Source: Pseudotabrizicola alkalilacus
GTDB taxonomy: Bacteria; Pseudomonadota; Alphaproteobacteria; Rhodobacterales; Rhodobacteraceae
Direction: 5' to 3'
DNA: 64,000 nucleotides
Assembly: GCF_003443995.1 (NCBI RefSeq)
Contig: NZ_QWEY01000015.1
Location: 25,959 to 89,958, forward strand
Shown piece by piece: positions 32,995 to 41,707 of this stretch (position 1 is its first letter; the number at the start of each line of letters is the position of its first letter). The notes beneath the pieces are model-generated. The model saw nothing but the letters and a program-made list of their open reading frames with translations. It ran no database searches and was not told where the DNA came from. A program made the translations under genes and the position numbers.

Positions 32995-34122
32995 TCACCT
33001 TTGGCCGATCCCGGCAGGTGGCGCATAGGGCGCGCGGGTCAGGTCTACGACCTGCCCGGTCGCGGCACTTTCCTGCGCCGCCATGCCGATGGCGACGGCC
33101 CACCAGCCATCCAGCAGGCTGACCTCCACCGCCTGCGCGCCGCGCACCACGCGGGCAAAGCCCTGATGCTGATAAAAGGTGCTGCCGTTGTGATCGCCCG
33201 CCGCCAGCAGCGCCGGGTCCACCGGAACCTCCAGCACCTGCGGACCCTTCGGGTCGCGCGGGCTGACGATCACCTGCGGCACCGGGGCCGCGCCCAGATG
33301 CGCGGGCCAGAACCGGCCCGGTCCGGGCACCAGACATTCGATCTTGCCCAGCGGGCCCACTGCCGAGATTTCCTCCTGATAGCGCGCCCCTTCGGCGAAC
33401 ATGCACAGCTCCAGCATCGCGCGCAGGCCGTTCGCGAACTCCACAATCACATAGGCATTGTCCCAGATATCCGGGGTCTGGCCGTCATAGCGCTCTTCCA
33501 GATGGTTCACCGCCTGCCCTGCGCTCGCCATCACCCGCACCGGGTCGCAGCCGGCGATCAGGCGCATCAGGTCAAAGAAATGACAGCATTTCTCCACCAG
33601 CGTCCCGCCCGTGTTGTGGTTAAAGCGGTTCCAGTCGCCGACTTTCGCCAGAAACGGAAAGCGATGCTCGCGGATGGTCAGCATCTTGATGCCGCCGGTC
33701 GCCGTCTGCGCTTGCGCAATCAGATGCGCGACGGGCGGCATATAGCGATACTCCATCGCCACCCAGATCGGCGCGGGGTAGGCCGCACGCAGCGCCGCCA
33801 GACGCGGGGCCTCGGCTGGGTCGGTGAACAGCGGCTTTTCGCACAGGATCGGCAGCGGGCGGATCGCGGCGATCTGTTCCAGTTGCGCCAGATGCATGTG
33901 GTTGGGCGACACGATCAGCAGGCAGTTCACCGCACCATGCGCCACCACCTCGGCCACGCTGTCCAGCATCACCGCGCCCGGTGCCAGCTCTGCCGCCCGC
34001 GCCCGCATCGCAGGGTCCGGCTCAAAGATCGCCGCCACGCTTGCGCCAGGGGTCAGGGCGATGTTGCGCAGATGCTCTTGCCCCATCATGCCACAGCCGA
34101 TGATGCCGTATCTCAGGTCCAT
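32995..34122 (-). CDS. Gfo/Idh/MocA-family NAD(P)-dependent oxidoreductase
   Basis: The 375-residue protein has an N-terminal Rossmann domain (YGIIGCGMMGQEHLRNIAL), the conserved EKP motif (PILCEKPLFTDP) and a C-terminal alpha/beta domain with the family histidine region (FNHNTGGTLVEKCCHFFDLMRLI). Such enzymes oxidise or reduce cyclic polyols, sugars or their derivatives. It lies 23 bases after the GntR-type regulator gene on the same strand and probably belongs to its operon. Its substrate may be linked to the divergent monooxygenase set, but this is not certain. Confidence 0.88.
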   Translation of the reverse strand: MDLRYGIIGCGMMGQEHLRNIALTPGASVAAIFEPDPAMRARAAELAPGAVMLDSVAEVVAHGAVNCLLIVSPNHMHLAQLEQIAAIRPLPILCEKPLFTDPAEAPRLAALRAAYPAPIWVAMEYRYMPPVAHLIAQAQTATGGIKMLTIREHRFPFLAKVGDWNRFNHNTGGTLVEKCCHFFDLMRLIAGCDPVRVMASAGQAVNHLEERYDGQTPDIWDNAYVIVEFANGLRAMLELCMFAEGARYQEEISAVGPLGKIECLVPGPGRFWPAHLGAAPVPQVIVSPRDPKGPQVLEVPVDPALLAAGDHNGSTFYQHQGFARVVRGAQAVEVSLLDGWWAVAIGMAAQESAATGQVVDLTRAPYAPPAGIGQR

Positions 34123-34145
34123 ACTGATCTCATTTCAAACTGGCC

Positions 34146-34847
34146 TCATTTCAGGCGGGCCACATAGGCCACGCGGTCAGGGTCATACCAGGTGAAGGAC
34201 GCTTCGGCCGACTGGCCGTCCTGTCCCCGTGCGATGCGGGTGATCATCGGCAGTGGCGTGCCGGGCGCGTGCGGAAACTCTGACGGAGCCCAGTTGGGCA
34301 GGGGGCCAAGACCGACCCGGTCTTCGGCCCGGGTGATCCACAGGTTCAGGCGCTGGCGGTAGTAGAAATACAGCGATTCCGACAGGTCTTCGGGGGCGAT
34401 CCGCTCGGCCAGCGCGCCATCCAGCCAGATCTCCTCGACCGCGGCCATCACGCCCGACAGAAAACGCAGGCGGCGGATGCGGTGACCCTCGGCACTGGTG
34501 CCAAAGGCGGGCAGTTTAGGGTCTTTTGCCAGCCGGTCCACGGACAGCACCTGCGCCGTCGGCAAACCACCCCCCGATAACAGTTCGATCCGCAGCAGCG
34601 CATAAACCGATGACGGATCGGCCTTGGCGCGGATGTAATTGCCAGATCCCTGCTTGCGCTCCACCAGCCCCTTGGCAGCCAGCGCCTGCAGTGCCTGCCG
34701 CAAGGTGCCCACCGCAATCCCCAGCCCCGCCGCCATCTCGCGCTCGGGCGGCAGGCGTTCGCCGTCGATCAGCCGCCCTGCCGCGATGTCGCGGATCAAC
34801 AGCTCGCTGATCTGAAGATACAAGGGCAGGGCGCCGGGGGAAGACAT
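34146..34847 (-). CDS. GntR-family transcriptional regulator (HutC subfamily, UTRA domain)
   Basis: The 233-residue regulator has an N-terminal winged helix (about 5-70: PLYLQISELLIRDIAAGRLIDGERLPPEREMAAGLGIAVGTLRQALQALAAKGLVERKQGSGNYI) and a C-terminal UTRA ligand domain. It is divergent from the monooxygenase gene with 101 bases between, so it probably controls that set as well as the dehydrogenase behind it. The ligand is unknown; HutC-type regulators bind small metabolites such as sugars or amino-acid derivatives. Confidence 0.9.
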   Translation of the reverse strand: MSSPGALPLYLQISELLIRDIAAGRLIDGERLPPEREMAAGLGIAVGTLRQALQALAAKGLVERKQGSGNYIRAKADPSSVYALLRIELLSGGGLPTAQVLSVDRLAKDPKLPAFGTSAEGHRIRRLRFLSGVMAAVEEIWLDGALAERIAPEDLSESLYFYYRQRLNLWITRAEDRVGLGPLPNWAPSEFPHAPGTPLPMITRIARGQDGQSAEASFTWYDPDRVAYVARLK

Positions 34848-34861
34848 AAGCTGTGCCGTGA

Positions 34862-34885
34862 ATTGATACAGGATTGATCTATAGA
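34862..34885. promoter_or_regulatory. Possible GntR operator in the divergent promoter
   Basis: ATTGAT occurs at 34862-34867 and again at 34873-34878, eleven bases apart, followed by the palindrome CTATAG. The position between the divergent GntR and monooxygenase genes suits an operator, and this AT-rich patch stands out from its surroundings. The exact recognition sequence is not established. Confidence 0.35.
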
Positions 34886-34948
34886 ATTTCTGATGCTACG
34901 CAAGGGAAAAGTTGAGTCTCTTGCACGGGATTTCAGGGAGGAAACGTC

Positions 34949-36106
34949 ATGACAGTGGTGCCCGTCACCTCGGCCGATCTTGATGCCAGCGAGGTCAGCT
35001 GGTTCGCGGCCCTGTGCTCGGATGACTATGAGTATCTTGGTGTGCCCGATCCGGCCCTGCGCTCCAGCTGGGCGCATTGTTCGGGCATCGTCAAGCGCGC
35101 CGAAGCCCATGGCTTTCGCAACATCCTGTGCCCGTCGTCGTATCAGGTCGGGCAGGATACGCTGTCCTTTGTCGCGGGCTGCGCGCCGATCACCGACAAG
35201 ATCAACTTCCTTGCCGCGATCCGCTGCGGCGAGATGCAGCCGGTGATGCTGGCCCGCACCGTGGCCACGCTGGACCATATGCTGCAAGGGCGGCTGACGC
35301 TGAATGTCATCAGCTCGGATTTCCCCGGCGAAGTCGCCCCCAGCGCCTATCGCTACAAGCGCAGTCATGAGGTGGTGGAAATTCTGCGGCAGGCCTGGAC
35401 GCAGGACCATATCGACTACGCGGGCGAGATCTATCAGATCAGCAAGATCAGCGCCGACCCGGCCCGGCCCTGGCAGCAGAATGGCGGGCCCTTGCTGTAT
35501 TTCGGCGGCTATTCCCCTGATGCGCTGGAACTTTGTGGTGCGCAGTGCGATGTCTATCTGATGTGGCCCGAAACCAAAGATCAGCTGGCGCAGCGGATGC
35601 GCGATGTACATGCCCGCGCCGCCGCCCATGGCCGGACGCTGGATTACGGCTTGCGCGTGCACATGATCGTACGCGACACCGAGGCCGAGGCGCGGGACTA
35701 TGCCGAGCATATCGCCAGCAAGCTGAATGACGAATACGGCAAGCTGATCCGCGACCGGGCGCATGATTCCATCAGCCTGGGCGTCGCGCATCAGGCGCGG
35801 GCGCGCGAACTGGCCGATCAGTTCGGCTATACCGAACGCCATCTGTGGACCGGCATCGGCCGGGCGCGGTCGGGCTGTGGGGCGGCGCTGGTCGGTTCTA
35901 CCGATCAGGTGCTGAGCCAGATCGAGGAATACCGAAACATGGGCATCCGCGCCTTTATCTTTTCGGGCTATCCTCATCTTGAGGAATGTGACCATTTCGG
36001 CACAAAGGTACTGCCAGAACTGAAAACCTGTTCTTTGCCGCATGAATATGGCCGCGTGCCCGCCAGCACCCCGGCCACCCCTTTAGGAAACGGACCCCGC
36101 CGCTGA
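34949..36106 (+). CDS. FMNH2-dependent luciferase-like monooxygenase (SsuD/SmoC-like)
   Basis: The 385-residue protein is of the bacterial luciferase fold, closest by eye to alkanesulfonate monooxygenases (ITDKINFLAAIRCGEMQPVMLARTVATLDHMLQGRLTLNVISSDFPGE; YRYKRSHEVVEILRQAW; GGYSPDALELCGAQCDVYLMWPE; RARSGCGAALVGSTDQVLSQIEEYRNMGIRAFIFSGYPHLEE). These enzymes cleave C-S bonds using reduced FMN and oxygen, releasing sulfite and an aldehyde. A strong ribosome site (GGGAGG) precedes the ATG. It overlaps the aldo/keto reductase gene by one base, and a flavin reductase gene follows. That trio matches SmoC-SmoB-SmoA of oxidative sulfoquinovose degradation; other alkylsulfonates remain possible. Confidence 0.82.
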   Translation: MTVVPVTSADLDASEVSWFAALCSDDYEYLGVPDPALRSSWAHCSGIVKRAEAHGFRNILCPSSYQVGQDTLSFVAGCAPITDKINFLAAIRCGEMQPVMLARTVATLDHMLQGRLTLNVISSDFPGEVAPSAYRYKRSHEVVEILRQAWTQDHIDYAGEIYQISKISADPARPWQQNGGPLLYFGGYSPDALELCGAQCDVYLMWPETKDQLAQRMRDVHARAAAHGRTLDYGLRVHMIVRDTEAEARDYAEHIASKLNDEYGKLIRDRAHDSISLGVAHQARARELADQFGYTERHLWTGIGRARSGCGAALVGSTDQVLSQIEEYRNMGIRAFIFSGYPHLEECDHFGTKVLPELKTCSLPHEYGRVPASTPATPLGNGPRR

Positions 36107-36999
36107 TGGAAAAGATCACCCTTTCGCCCGAAGTCTCTCTCTCGCGTCTGGTCTATGGCATGTGGCGTCTGGGCGATGATGCCGACACCTCGCCCGCCCA
36201 TGTGCAGGCCAAGGTCGAGGCGTGCCTTGCCCAAGGCATCACCACCATGGATCAGGCCGATATTTACGGCGGCTATACCGCCGAGGCGATCTTTGGCATG
36301 GCTTTGCGGGCTGCCCCGGCGCTGCGCGACCAGATCGAGATTGTCACCAAATGCGATATCGTGGCCCCTGCGGGTCGGCATGCGGCGGCGCGGGTCAAGT
36401 ATTACGACACCTCCGCCGCCCATATCACCGCCAGCGTCGAAGCCTCGTTGCGCGACATGGCGACCGACCGGATTGATCTGTTGCTCATCCACCGTCCCGA
36501 TCCGCTGATCGACGCGCAGGAAACCGGGGCGGCGCTGGATGGGCTGGTGGCGAGTGGCAAGGTGCTGTCGGTCGGCGTCTCGAATTTCCGCCCGTGGGAC
36601 TTTGAGTTGCTGCAATCCGCGATGAAAAGCCCGCTGGTCACCAACCAGATCGAGGTCAGCCTGAGCGCGCATACCGCCTTTACCAACGGCGACATCGCCT
36701 TTCACCAGCGCCACGGCCAGCCGCTGATGGCCTGGAGCCCGCTGGCCGGGGGCAGCCTGCTGTCTGGCGCCGATCTGCGCCTGCGCGATGCGCTGCACCG
36801 GGTCGGGGCCGAGCAGGGCGCCGACTGGTCGGCGGTGGCGGTGGCCTGGTTGTTGCGGCACCCGGCGCGGATCATTCCGGTGATGGGGACCAACAGCCTT
36901 GACCGGATTAAAAAACTTTCCGATGCCTGTCGTGTCGAAATGGATCGTCAGACCTGGTTCGAGCTCTATACCCATGCCATGGGACATGAGGTGCCTTAG
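36106..36999 (+). CDS. Aldo/keto reductase, YdhF-like (possibly SmoB-like)
   Basis: The 297-residue aldo/keto reductase has SRLVYGMWRLGDD near the start, tetrad candidates Asp and Tyr in TMDQADIYGGY, Lys in EIVTKCDI and His in LLLIHRPDPL, and a cofactor tail IIPVMGTNSLDRIKKLSDA. This pattern is that of the YdhF group rather than the diketogluconate-reductase group represented at 31965. The start ATG overlaps the stop of the monooxygenase gene. If the monooxygenase releases a sugar aldehyde (6-oxo-glucose from sulfoquinovose), this enzyme could reduce it to glucose; that is inference from gene order. Confidence 0.85.
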   Translation: MEKITLSPEVSLSRLVYGMWRLGDDADTSPAHVQAKVEACLAQGITTMDQADIYGGYTAEAIFGMALRAAPALRDQIEIVTKCDIVAPAGRHAAARVKYYDTSAAHITASVEASLRDMATDRIDLLLIHRPDPLIDAQETGAALDGLVASGKVLSVGVSNFRPWDFELLQSAMKSPLVTNQIEVSLSAHTAFTNGDIAFHQRHGQPLMAWSPLAGGSLLSGADLRLRDALHRVGAEQGADWSAVAVAWLLRHPARIIPVMGTNSLDRIKKLSDACRVEMDRQTWFELYTHAMGHEVP

Positions 37000-37016
37000 T
37001 GGCCGATGGAGCTTTG

Positions 37017-37514
37017 ATGACGGAAATGCAGTTCACGCCAGAGGACAACCCGCGCGCGTTTCGCGATGCGCTGGGGCGGTTCGCCACGGGCGTTACGGTG
37101 GTGACCTGCGCCACCCCGGATGGGCCGATGGGGTTCACCGCCAACAGCTTTGCCGCCGTGTCGCTGGATCCGGCGCTGGTGTTGTGGTCGCCGGCAAAAG
37201 CCTCCAGCCGTTTCGCGCACTTCGCGCAGGCGCAGCAGTATGCGATTCACGTGCTGGATGCCGCTCATACCGGCTGGCTACCCCGTTTCGGGCGTGGCGG
37301 AGAGGGCTTTCACGGGCTGAGCCATGAGGTGACTGCCGAAGGTGTGCCGGTGATCCATGGCGCGCTGGCCCGGTTCGATTGCGCGCAACACGCCACCCAT
37401 GACGGCGGAGATCACCTGATCGTGGTGGGGCGCGTTCTGCGCGCCGCCTACCGCGACGGCGCGCCGCTGGTGTTTTCGCAAGGGGCCTACGGTCGTTTCA
37501 CCGACGGGGTGTGA
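37017..37514 (+). CDS. Flavin reductase (NADH:FMN, HpaC/SsuE-type partner)
   Basis: The 165-residue protein of the flavin-reductase-like split-barrel family has FRDALGRFATGVTVVTCATPDGPMGFTANSFAAVSLDPALVLWSPAKASSRF and the HLIVVGRVLRAAYRDGAPLVFSQGAYGRF tail. It would supply FMNH2 to the monooxygenase two genes upstream. ATG at 37017 has GGAG upstream; a GTG at 36999, overlapping the previous stop, is an alternative. It ends the three-gene set. Confidence 0.9.
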   Translation: MTEMQFTPEDNPRAFRDALGRFATGVTVVTCATPDGPMGFTANSFAAVSLDPALVLWSPAKASSRFAHFAQAQQYAIHVLDAAHTGWLPRFGRGGEGFHGLSHEVTAEGVPVIHGALARFDCAQHATHDGGDHLIVVGRVLRAAYRDGAPLVFSQGAYGRFTDGV

Positions 37515-37549
37515 GCGCGCAGGTTTTTGCCGGTGCGCGTCGGTGTTGG

Positions 37550-38395
37550 TCAGACCGGGATATTGTCGATCAGCCGCACGCCATCCAGCCAGACCGCTGC
37601 CAGCATCCGGCGCGGGCTGGCGGGATCGTCTGATGGCATCAGCGTGGCGGCATCGCGCAGCTCGATGTATTCCACCCGCTCGAACCCCGCGGCACGGATC
37701 GCCTCGGCTGCCTCACGGATCGCCATCCGGTCGGATTGCCCGGCGCGGATATCCTCGGCCGCTGCGGTGATCGCGGCGTAAAGCACCCCGGCTTTCGCCC
37801 GCCCCGCAGCGGTCAGCCGCACATTGCGCGACGACATCGCCAGCCCGTCCGCCTCACGGATGGTTTCACAGCCGACGATCTGCACCGCCATGTTCAGGTC
37901 GCGCACCAGCCGCAGCACCACCTGCAACTGCTGCCAGTCCTTTTGGCCAAAATAGCCCCGGTCGGCCAGGGTCATGCCAAACAGCTTGGTCACCACCGTC
38001 GCCACGCCATCGAAATGGCCGGGGCGCATCCGCCCCTCCAGCGGTTCCGAGACGCCCGCGACGGATACCACGGTCTTGAACCCCTCGGGGTAGACCTCTT
38101 CGGGGGCGGGGGCAAAGATCAGATCAACGGGGACCGTCGCGAGCAAAGCGGCGTCGGCCTCTTCCGTGCGGGGGTATTTCAGCAGATCGTCGGGGTTGTT
38201 GAACTGCATCGGGTTGACGAAAATCGTGGTGATCACCCGGTCGCAGTCGCGCCTCGCGGCGCGCGCAAGGCTCAGGTGGCCGTCATGCAAAGCGCCCATG
38301 GTGGGCACGACGCCGATCACCTCGCCCGCCGCCCGCCAGGCACGGGTATGAGCGCGCAGATCGGCAACGGTGCGGACAATGACCGGCAGGGTCAC
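37550..38395 (-). CDS. panC: Pantoate-beta-alanine ligase (pantothenate synthetase)
   Basis: The 281-residue enzyme condenses pantoate and beta-alanine with ATP to give pantothenate for coenzyme A. The nucleotidyl-transfer motif [15 protein letters not shown], the segment [33 protein letters not shown] and the KMSKS-equivalent [10 protein letters not shown] are all present. The start overlaps the panB stop by four bases (38392-38395), so the two are translated from one message. Confidence 0.96.
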   Translation of the reverse strand: MTLPVIVRTVADLRAHTRAWRAAGEVIGVVPTMGALHDGHLSLARAARRDCDRVITTIFVNPMQFNNPDDLLKYPRTEEADAALLATVPVDLIFAPAPEEVYPEGFKTVVSVAGVSEPLEGRMRPGHFDGVATVVTKLFGMTLADRGYFGQKDWQQLQVVLRLVRDLNMAVQIVGCETIREADGLAMSSRNVRLTAAGRAKAGVLYAAITAAAEDIRAGQSDRMAIREAAEAIRAAGFERVEYIELRDAATLMPSDDPASPRRMLAAVWLDGVRLIDNIPV

Positions 38396-39228
38396 GATTT
38401 GGCTTTCACGGGCAGCACATCGGCAAAGGCATGTTCCGGCCCCGGAAACGCCCGCGCGCGCACTTCGCCGGCATAGGTGGCGATGGCGGCATCGGCCAGC
38501 TTGCCCAGTTCGGCATAGCGCTTGACAAACTTGGGGCGGAAATCGGTGAACAGGCCCAGCATGTCGTCGATCACCAGAACCTGTCCGTCACAGTCCGCCC
38601 CTGCCCCGATGCCGATCGTGGGGATGCTCAGCGCCGCCGTGATCTGCCCGGTCAGGCCCTGCGGCACCTTTTCCAGCACGATGGCAAAGGCCCCTGCAGC
38701 CTCGCACGCCTTGGCATCGGCCATCACTTTGGCCGCCTCATCGTCGCGGCCCACCACCTTGTAGCCGCCAAGGGTGTTCACCGATTGCGGCGTCAGCCCG
38801 ATATGGGCCATCACCGGCACCCCGCGCGCGGTCAGAAAGGCGATGGTCTCGGCCATATGCGCGCCACCCTCCAGCTTGACGCTTGGCGCGCCAGTCTCGG
38901 CCATCAGCCGGGCGGCATTGCGGAACGCCTGCTGCGGGCTTTCCTCATAGCTGCCAAATGGCATGTCGATGACCGCCATCGCCTTGGACAGCCCGCGCAC
39001 GACCGAGCGGCCGTGCAGGATCATCATTTCCATCGTCACGCCCACGGTCGAGGGCAAGCCATGCAGCACCATGCCCAGCGAGTCGCCCACCAGCGCCATA
39101 TCGCAATGCGGGTCCACCAATCGCGCCATCGGCGTGGTATAGGCCGTCAGCATCACCATTGGCTGGCCGCCCTTGCGGGCCTTGATATCGGGCGGCAGAA
39201 CCGGGCGGACGGGGGTGGTGGCGCTCAT
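38392..39228 (-). CDS. panB: 3-methyl-2-oxobutanoate hydroxymethyltransferase
   Basis: The 278-residue enzyme transfers a hydroxymethyl group from methylene-tetrahydrofolate to ketoisovalerate, the first committed step to pantothenate. Motifs include [67 protein letters not shown] and [26 protein letters not shown]. The ATG at 39228 has GGAGA upstream and matches the usual length. Confidence 0.96.
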   Translation of the reverse strand: MSATTPVRPVLPPDIKARKGGQPMVMLTAYTTPMARLVDPHCDMALVGDSLGMVLHGLPSTVGVTMEMMILHGRSVVRGLSKAMAVIDMPFGSYEESPQQAFRNAARLMAETGAPSVKLEGGAHMAETIAFLTARGVPVMAHIGLTPQSVNTLGGYKVVGRDDEAAKVMADAKACEAAGAFAIVLEKVPQGLTGQITAALSIPTIGIGAGADCDGQVLVIDDMLGLFTDFRPKFVKRYAELGKLADAAIATYAGEVRARAFPGPEHAFADVLPVKAKS

Positions 39229-39419
39229 GATCGTCTCCTGCCTGTGACGGCCCAGTCTCCGGGCGTCCATAAACTGCCCGACATAAGTGCATGACCCCGC
39301 CGGGATGCGCAAGAATATTGCGCCGCACTGCGGCACATCTGGCGGGCCGGATCTGTCGCGGACTTGACGGGGCCGGGGCGGCTGTGCCCCATGGCGGCAG
39401 CAAAAGCCCGGAGGCCGCT

Positions 39420-39761
39420 ATGTCGCTGATCCAACCCGTCACCCGTGATGCCACCCCAGCTGAAGAGGAACGGCCCGACCCCGCCAAGGTGGTCTCGGGC
39501 GATCCGGTCCATACCACCTGGAACATCGAGGATGTCGATGGCCTCTATTGCGGCATGTGGCAATCCACCCCCGGCGCATGGCGGGTGTCCTATGCCGAGT
39601 GGGAATATGTGCATATCCTGTCCGGCCATTCGATCCTGACCGGCGACGACGGGTCGGTGACGCATCTGCGCGCGGGGGACAGTGTCATCATCCGCCCCGG
39701 CTTTGCCGGAGTCTGGGAAGTGGTGGAAACCACGCTGAAGGATTATGTCATCCGGGCCTGA
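39420..39761 (+). CDS. Cupin-domain protein (DUF861-type)
   Basis: The 113-residue single-domain cupin contains GMWQSTPGAWRVSYAEWEYVHILSGHSILTGDDGSVTHLRAGDSVIIRPGFAGVWEVVETTLKDYVI, the (S)-ureidoglycine aminohydrolase-like Cupin_3 pattern with TWxxxP-like and WEV-type ends. GGAGG precedes the ATG. Small cupins like this often bind a metal and act in catabolic clusters, but no function can be assigned. It converges on the EamA exporter gene. Confidence 0.82.
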   Translation: MSLIQPVTRDATPAEEERPDPAKVVSGDPVHTTWNIEDVDGLYCGMWQSTPGAWRVSYAEWEYVHILSGHSILTGDDGSVTHLRAGDSVIIRPGFAGVWEVVETTLKDYVIRA

Positions 39762-39770
39762 CCGCTGTGT

Positions 39771-40655
39771 TCAGGCAGGCTTGGCCTTGCGGCTAACCAT
39801 GGCCACGCCCGCGCCCGCAAGGCCCATCCCCAGCCAGGCCATCAACGGCATCGCCTCGCCCAGCAGCGGCCAGGCGAACAGCGCCGACATGGCGGGCACC
39901 AGATAGAACAGCGCAGACACCCGGCTGACCTCGCCCACCCGGATCATCGCCAGCAGCAGCGACATCGCCAGCAGCGAATTGCCGATCACCAGATAGGCCA
40001 TCACCGCAATGAACTCGGCATCCCAGGAAATGTTCTGGCTTTCTGTCAGCAGCGCGATCGGCAAGGTAAACGCTGCGCCCACCGCATATTGGATCATGTT
40101 CGAGGTGACAGGATGCTGGCTGACGCCGAACCGCTTTTCATACAGCGTGCCAGCGGTGATGCCGAACAAGCCGCCGACCGCCAGCAGCAGGCCCCACGGG
40201 TTTTCGGCCTGCACCTGCGCGCGGGCAAGGATCACGACCAAAGCCCCCGCCAACCCCAGTCCCAGACCAGCCCAGGCGCGTCGGCTGACCACTTCGCCAA
40301 CAAAGCGCGGGGCGATCAGCGCGACCAGAATGGGCTGCAGGCAAACCACAATCGCCACGCCCGCCGCCGACACCCCGGATTTGAACGCCAGATAGCACAG
40401 GCCGAAATAGCCCACCTGAATCAGAAAGCCGACCACCGCCACATCCAGCCAGCCGCGCAGGGTGGCGGGCATTGGCGGACGCAGGGCGATGACAAAGGGC
40501 AGCAGCACCACCAGCACAAGGCAGTAGCGCAGGGCCAGAATGGTCATCGGTTCGGCATGGTTCAGCCCCAGCTTTGCCACGGCAAAGCCCGCTGACCACA
40601 GGATCAGAAACACGGCAGGTGCGGCGATCAGCCAGAGGGGGCGGGAAGATGTCAT
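39771..40655 (-). CDS. EamA/DMT-family inner membrane transporter
   Basis: The 294-residue protein has about ten hydrophobic helices in two homologous halves, the mark of the drug/metabolite transporter superfamily (LWSAGFAVAKLGLNHAEPMTILALRYCLVLVVLLP in the first half; FYLVPAMSALFAWPLLGEAMPLMAWLGMGLAGAGV at the end of the second). It probably exports a metabolite or amino acid. The substrate is unknown. Confidence 0.88.
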   Translation of the reverse strand: MTSSRPLWLIAAPAVFLILWSAGFAVAKLGLNHAEPMTILALRYCLVLVVLLPFVIALRPPMPATLRGWLDVAVVGFLIQVGYFGLCYLAFKSGVSAAGVAIVVCLQPILVALIAPRFVGEVVSRRAWAGLGLGLAGALVVILARAQVQAENPWGLLLAVGGLFGITAGTLYEKRFGVSQHPVTSNMIQYAVGAAFTLPIALLTESQNISWDAEFIAVMAYLVIGNSLLAMSLLLAMIRVGEVSRVSALFYLVPAMSALFAWPLLGEAMPLMAWLGMGLAGAGVAMVSRKAKPA

Positions 40656-40731
40656 GCGGCGGACTATTGCCGGGGCCGCAGGGAAAGGGAAGAGGCCGCC
40701 TTTGATCAGATGTCAAAGGCGGCGCAGGATC

Positions 40732-41556
40732 TTAGAGGGGAACGTTATCGCCGCCGGTGGCCGCCATGCCGTCACGCGGGTCGTCAAACACCGGCTCTTG
40801 CGTATTGGCGTCGGGGCCGTAGATCAGTTCAGGGTCCACGGTCCGCGACGGCAGATCAGTGCCACGGCCAAAATTCTCGGGGTCTACCCGCAACGCCTCG
40901 GCCTCGGTGCGGACATGGACCGGAGCGCCGATCGGCACCAGTTCGAACAGGTCGATAATGTCCTGATTGAACATGCGGATACAACCCGCAGACCCGGAAT
41001 TGCCGATGGATTCCATGTCATTGGTGCCGTGGATGCGGAAATAGGTGTCGCGCCCACCCTTGTACAGATACAGCGCCCGCGCCCCCAACGGGCTGCGCAA
41101 GCCGCCCGGAATGCCCTTGGCAAACGGGCCGTACACTTCGGGCTCGCGGCGGATCATGTTCTGCGTCGGCGTCCAGCCCGGCCATTTCCGCTTCAGCTGG
41201 ATCGTGCCATTGCCGGCAAAGGCCAGCCCGGCCCGGCCCACGCCGACGGGGTAGCGCACCGAATTGCTGCCTTCGCGCACAAAGTACAGAAACTTTGAAT
41301 AGGGATCGACATCAATCGTGCCCACTGCCTGCTCGCCCAGATACTGCCCGGTGATCCGGCGATTCGGGCTTTGGGTGTAGTGGCCGGGAATGCCGGGCAA
41401 GGTATAGCCGCTGTCAAAGATCGGGCCATAGCCGGGCAAAAAACCGGCCGAGGGGGCGGGCTGAACCGATCCGGGTGCAGCGGGCGCACAGGCGGAAAGG
41501 GCGGCAAAGCCGGACATGGCAAGAAAGCTGCGGCGGCTGAGAGGATCAAAAGACAT
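40732..41556 (-). CDS. L,D-transpeptidase (YkuD domain) with signal sequence
   Basis: The 274-residue exported enzyme has an N-terminal signal that combines RRSFLAMSGFAALSA with a lipobox-like LSAC, so it may be a lipoprotein. The YkuD domain has the catalytic His in HGTNDMESIG and Cys in SAGCIRM, spaced as usual. It cross-links peptidoglycan stems or attaches proteins to them. Start at 41556 is preferred because it opens the signal; a longer start at 41595 or 41679 would bury it. Confidence 0.9.
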   Translation of the reverse strand: MSFDPLSRRSFLAMSGFAALSACAPAAPGSVQPAPSAGFLPGYGPIFDSGYTLPGIPGHYTQSPNRRITGQYLGEQAVGTIDVDPYSKFLYFVREGSNSVRYPVGVGRAGLAFAGNGTIQLKRKWPGWTPTQNMIRREPEVYGPFAKGIPGGLRSPLGARALYLYKGGRDTYFRIHGTNDMESIGNSGSAGCIRMFNQDIIDLFELVPIGAPVHVRTEAEALRVDPENFGRGTDLPSRTVDPELIYGPDANTQEPVFDDPRDGMAATGGDNVPL

Positions 41557-41707
41557 TGGAAGCCTTGATAATGCGAGTCGTTTGTTACCTAACATGCCAA
41601 TTTGCAAAACGGAAAGACCCGGACAGGTTTTCCTGTCCGGATCGGTGTTTCGTTGCGCAATTGTGATCGTCACGTCCAAGGCAACGCCGGGGCAGCTGCC
41701 TTTTCGG

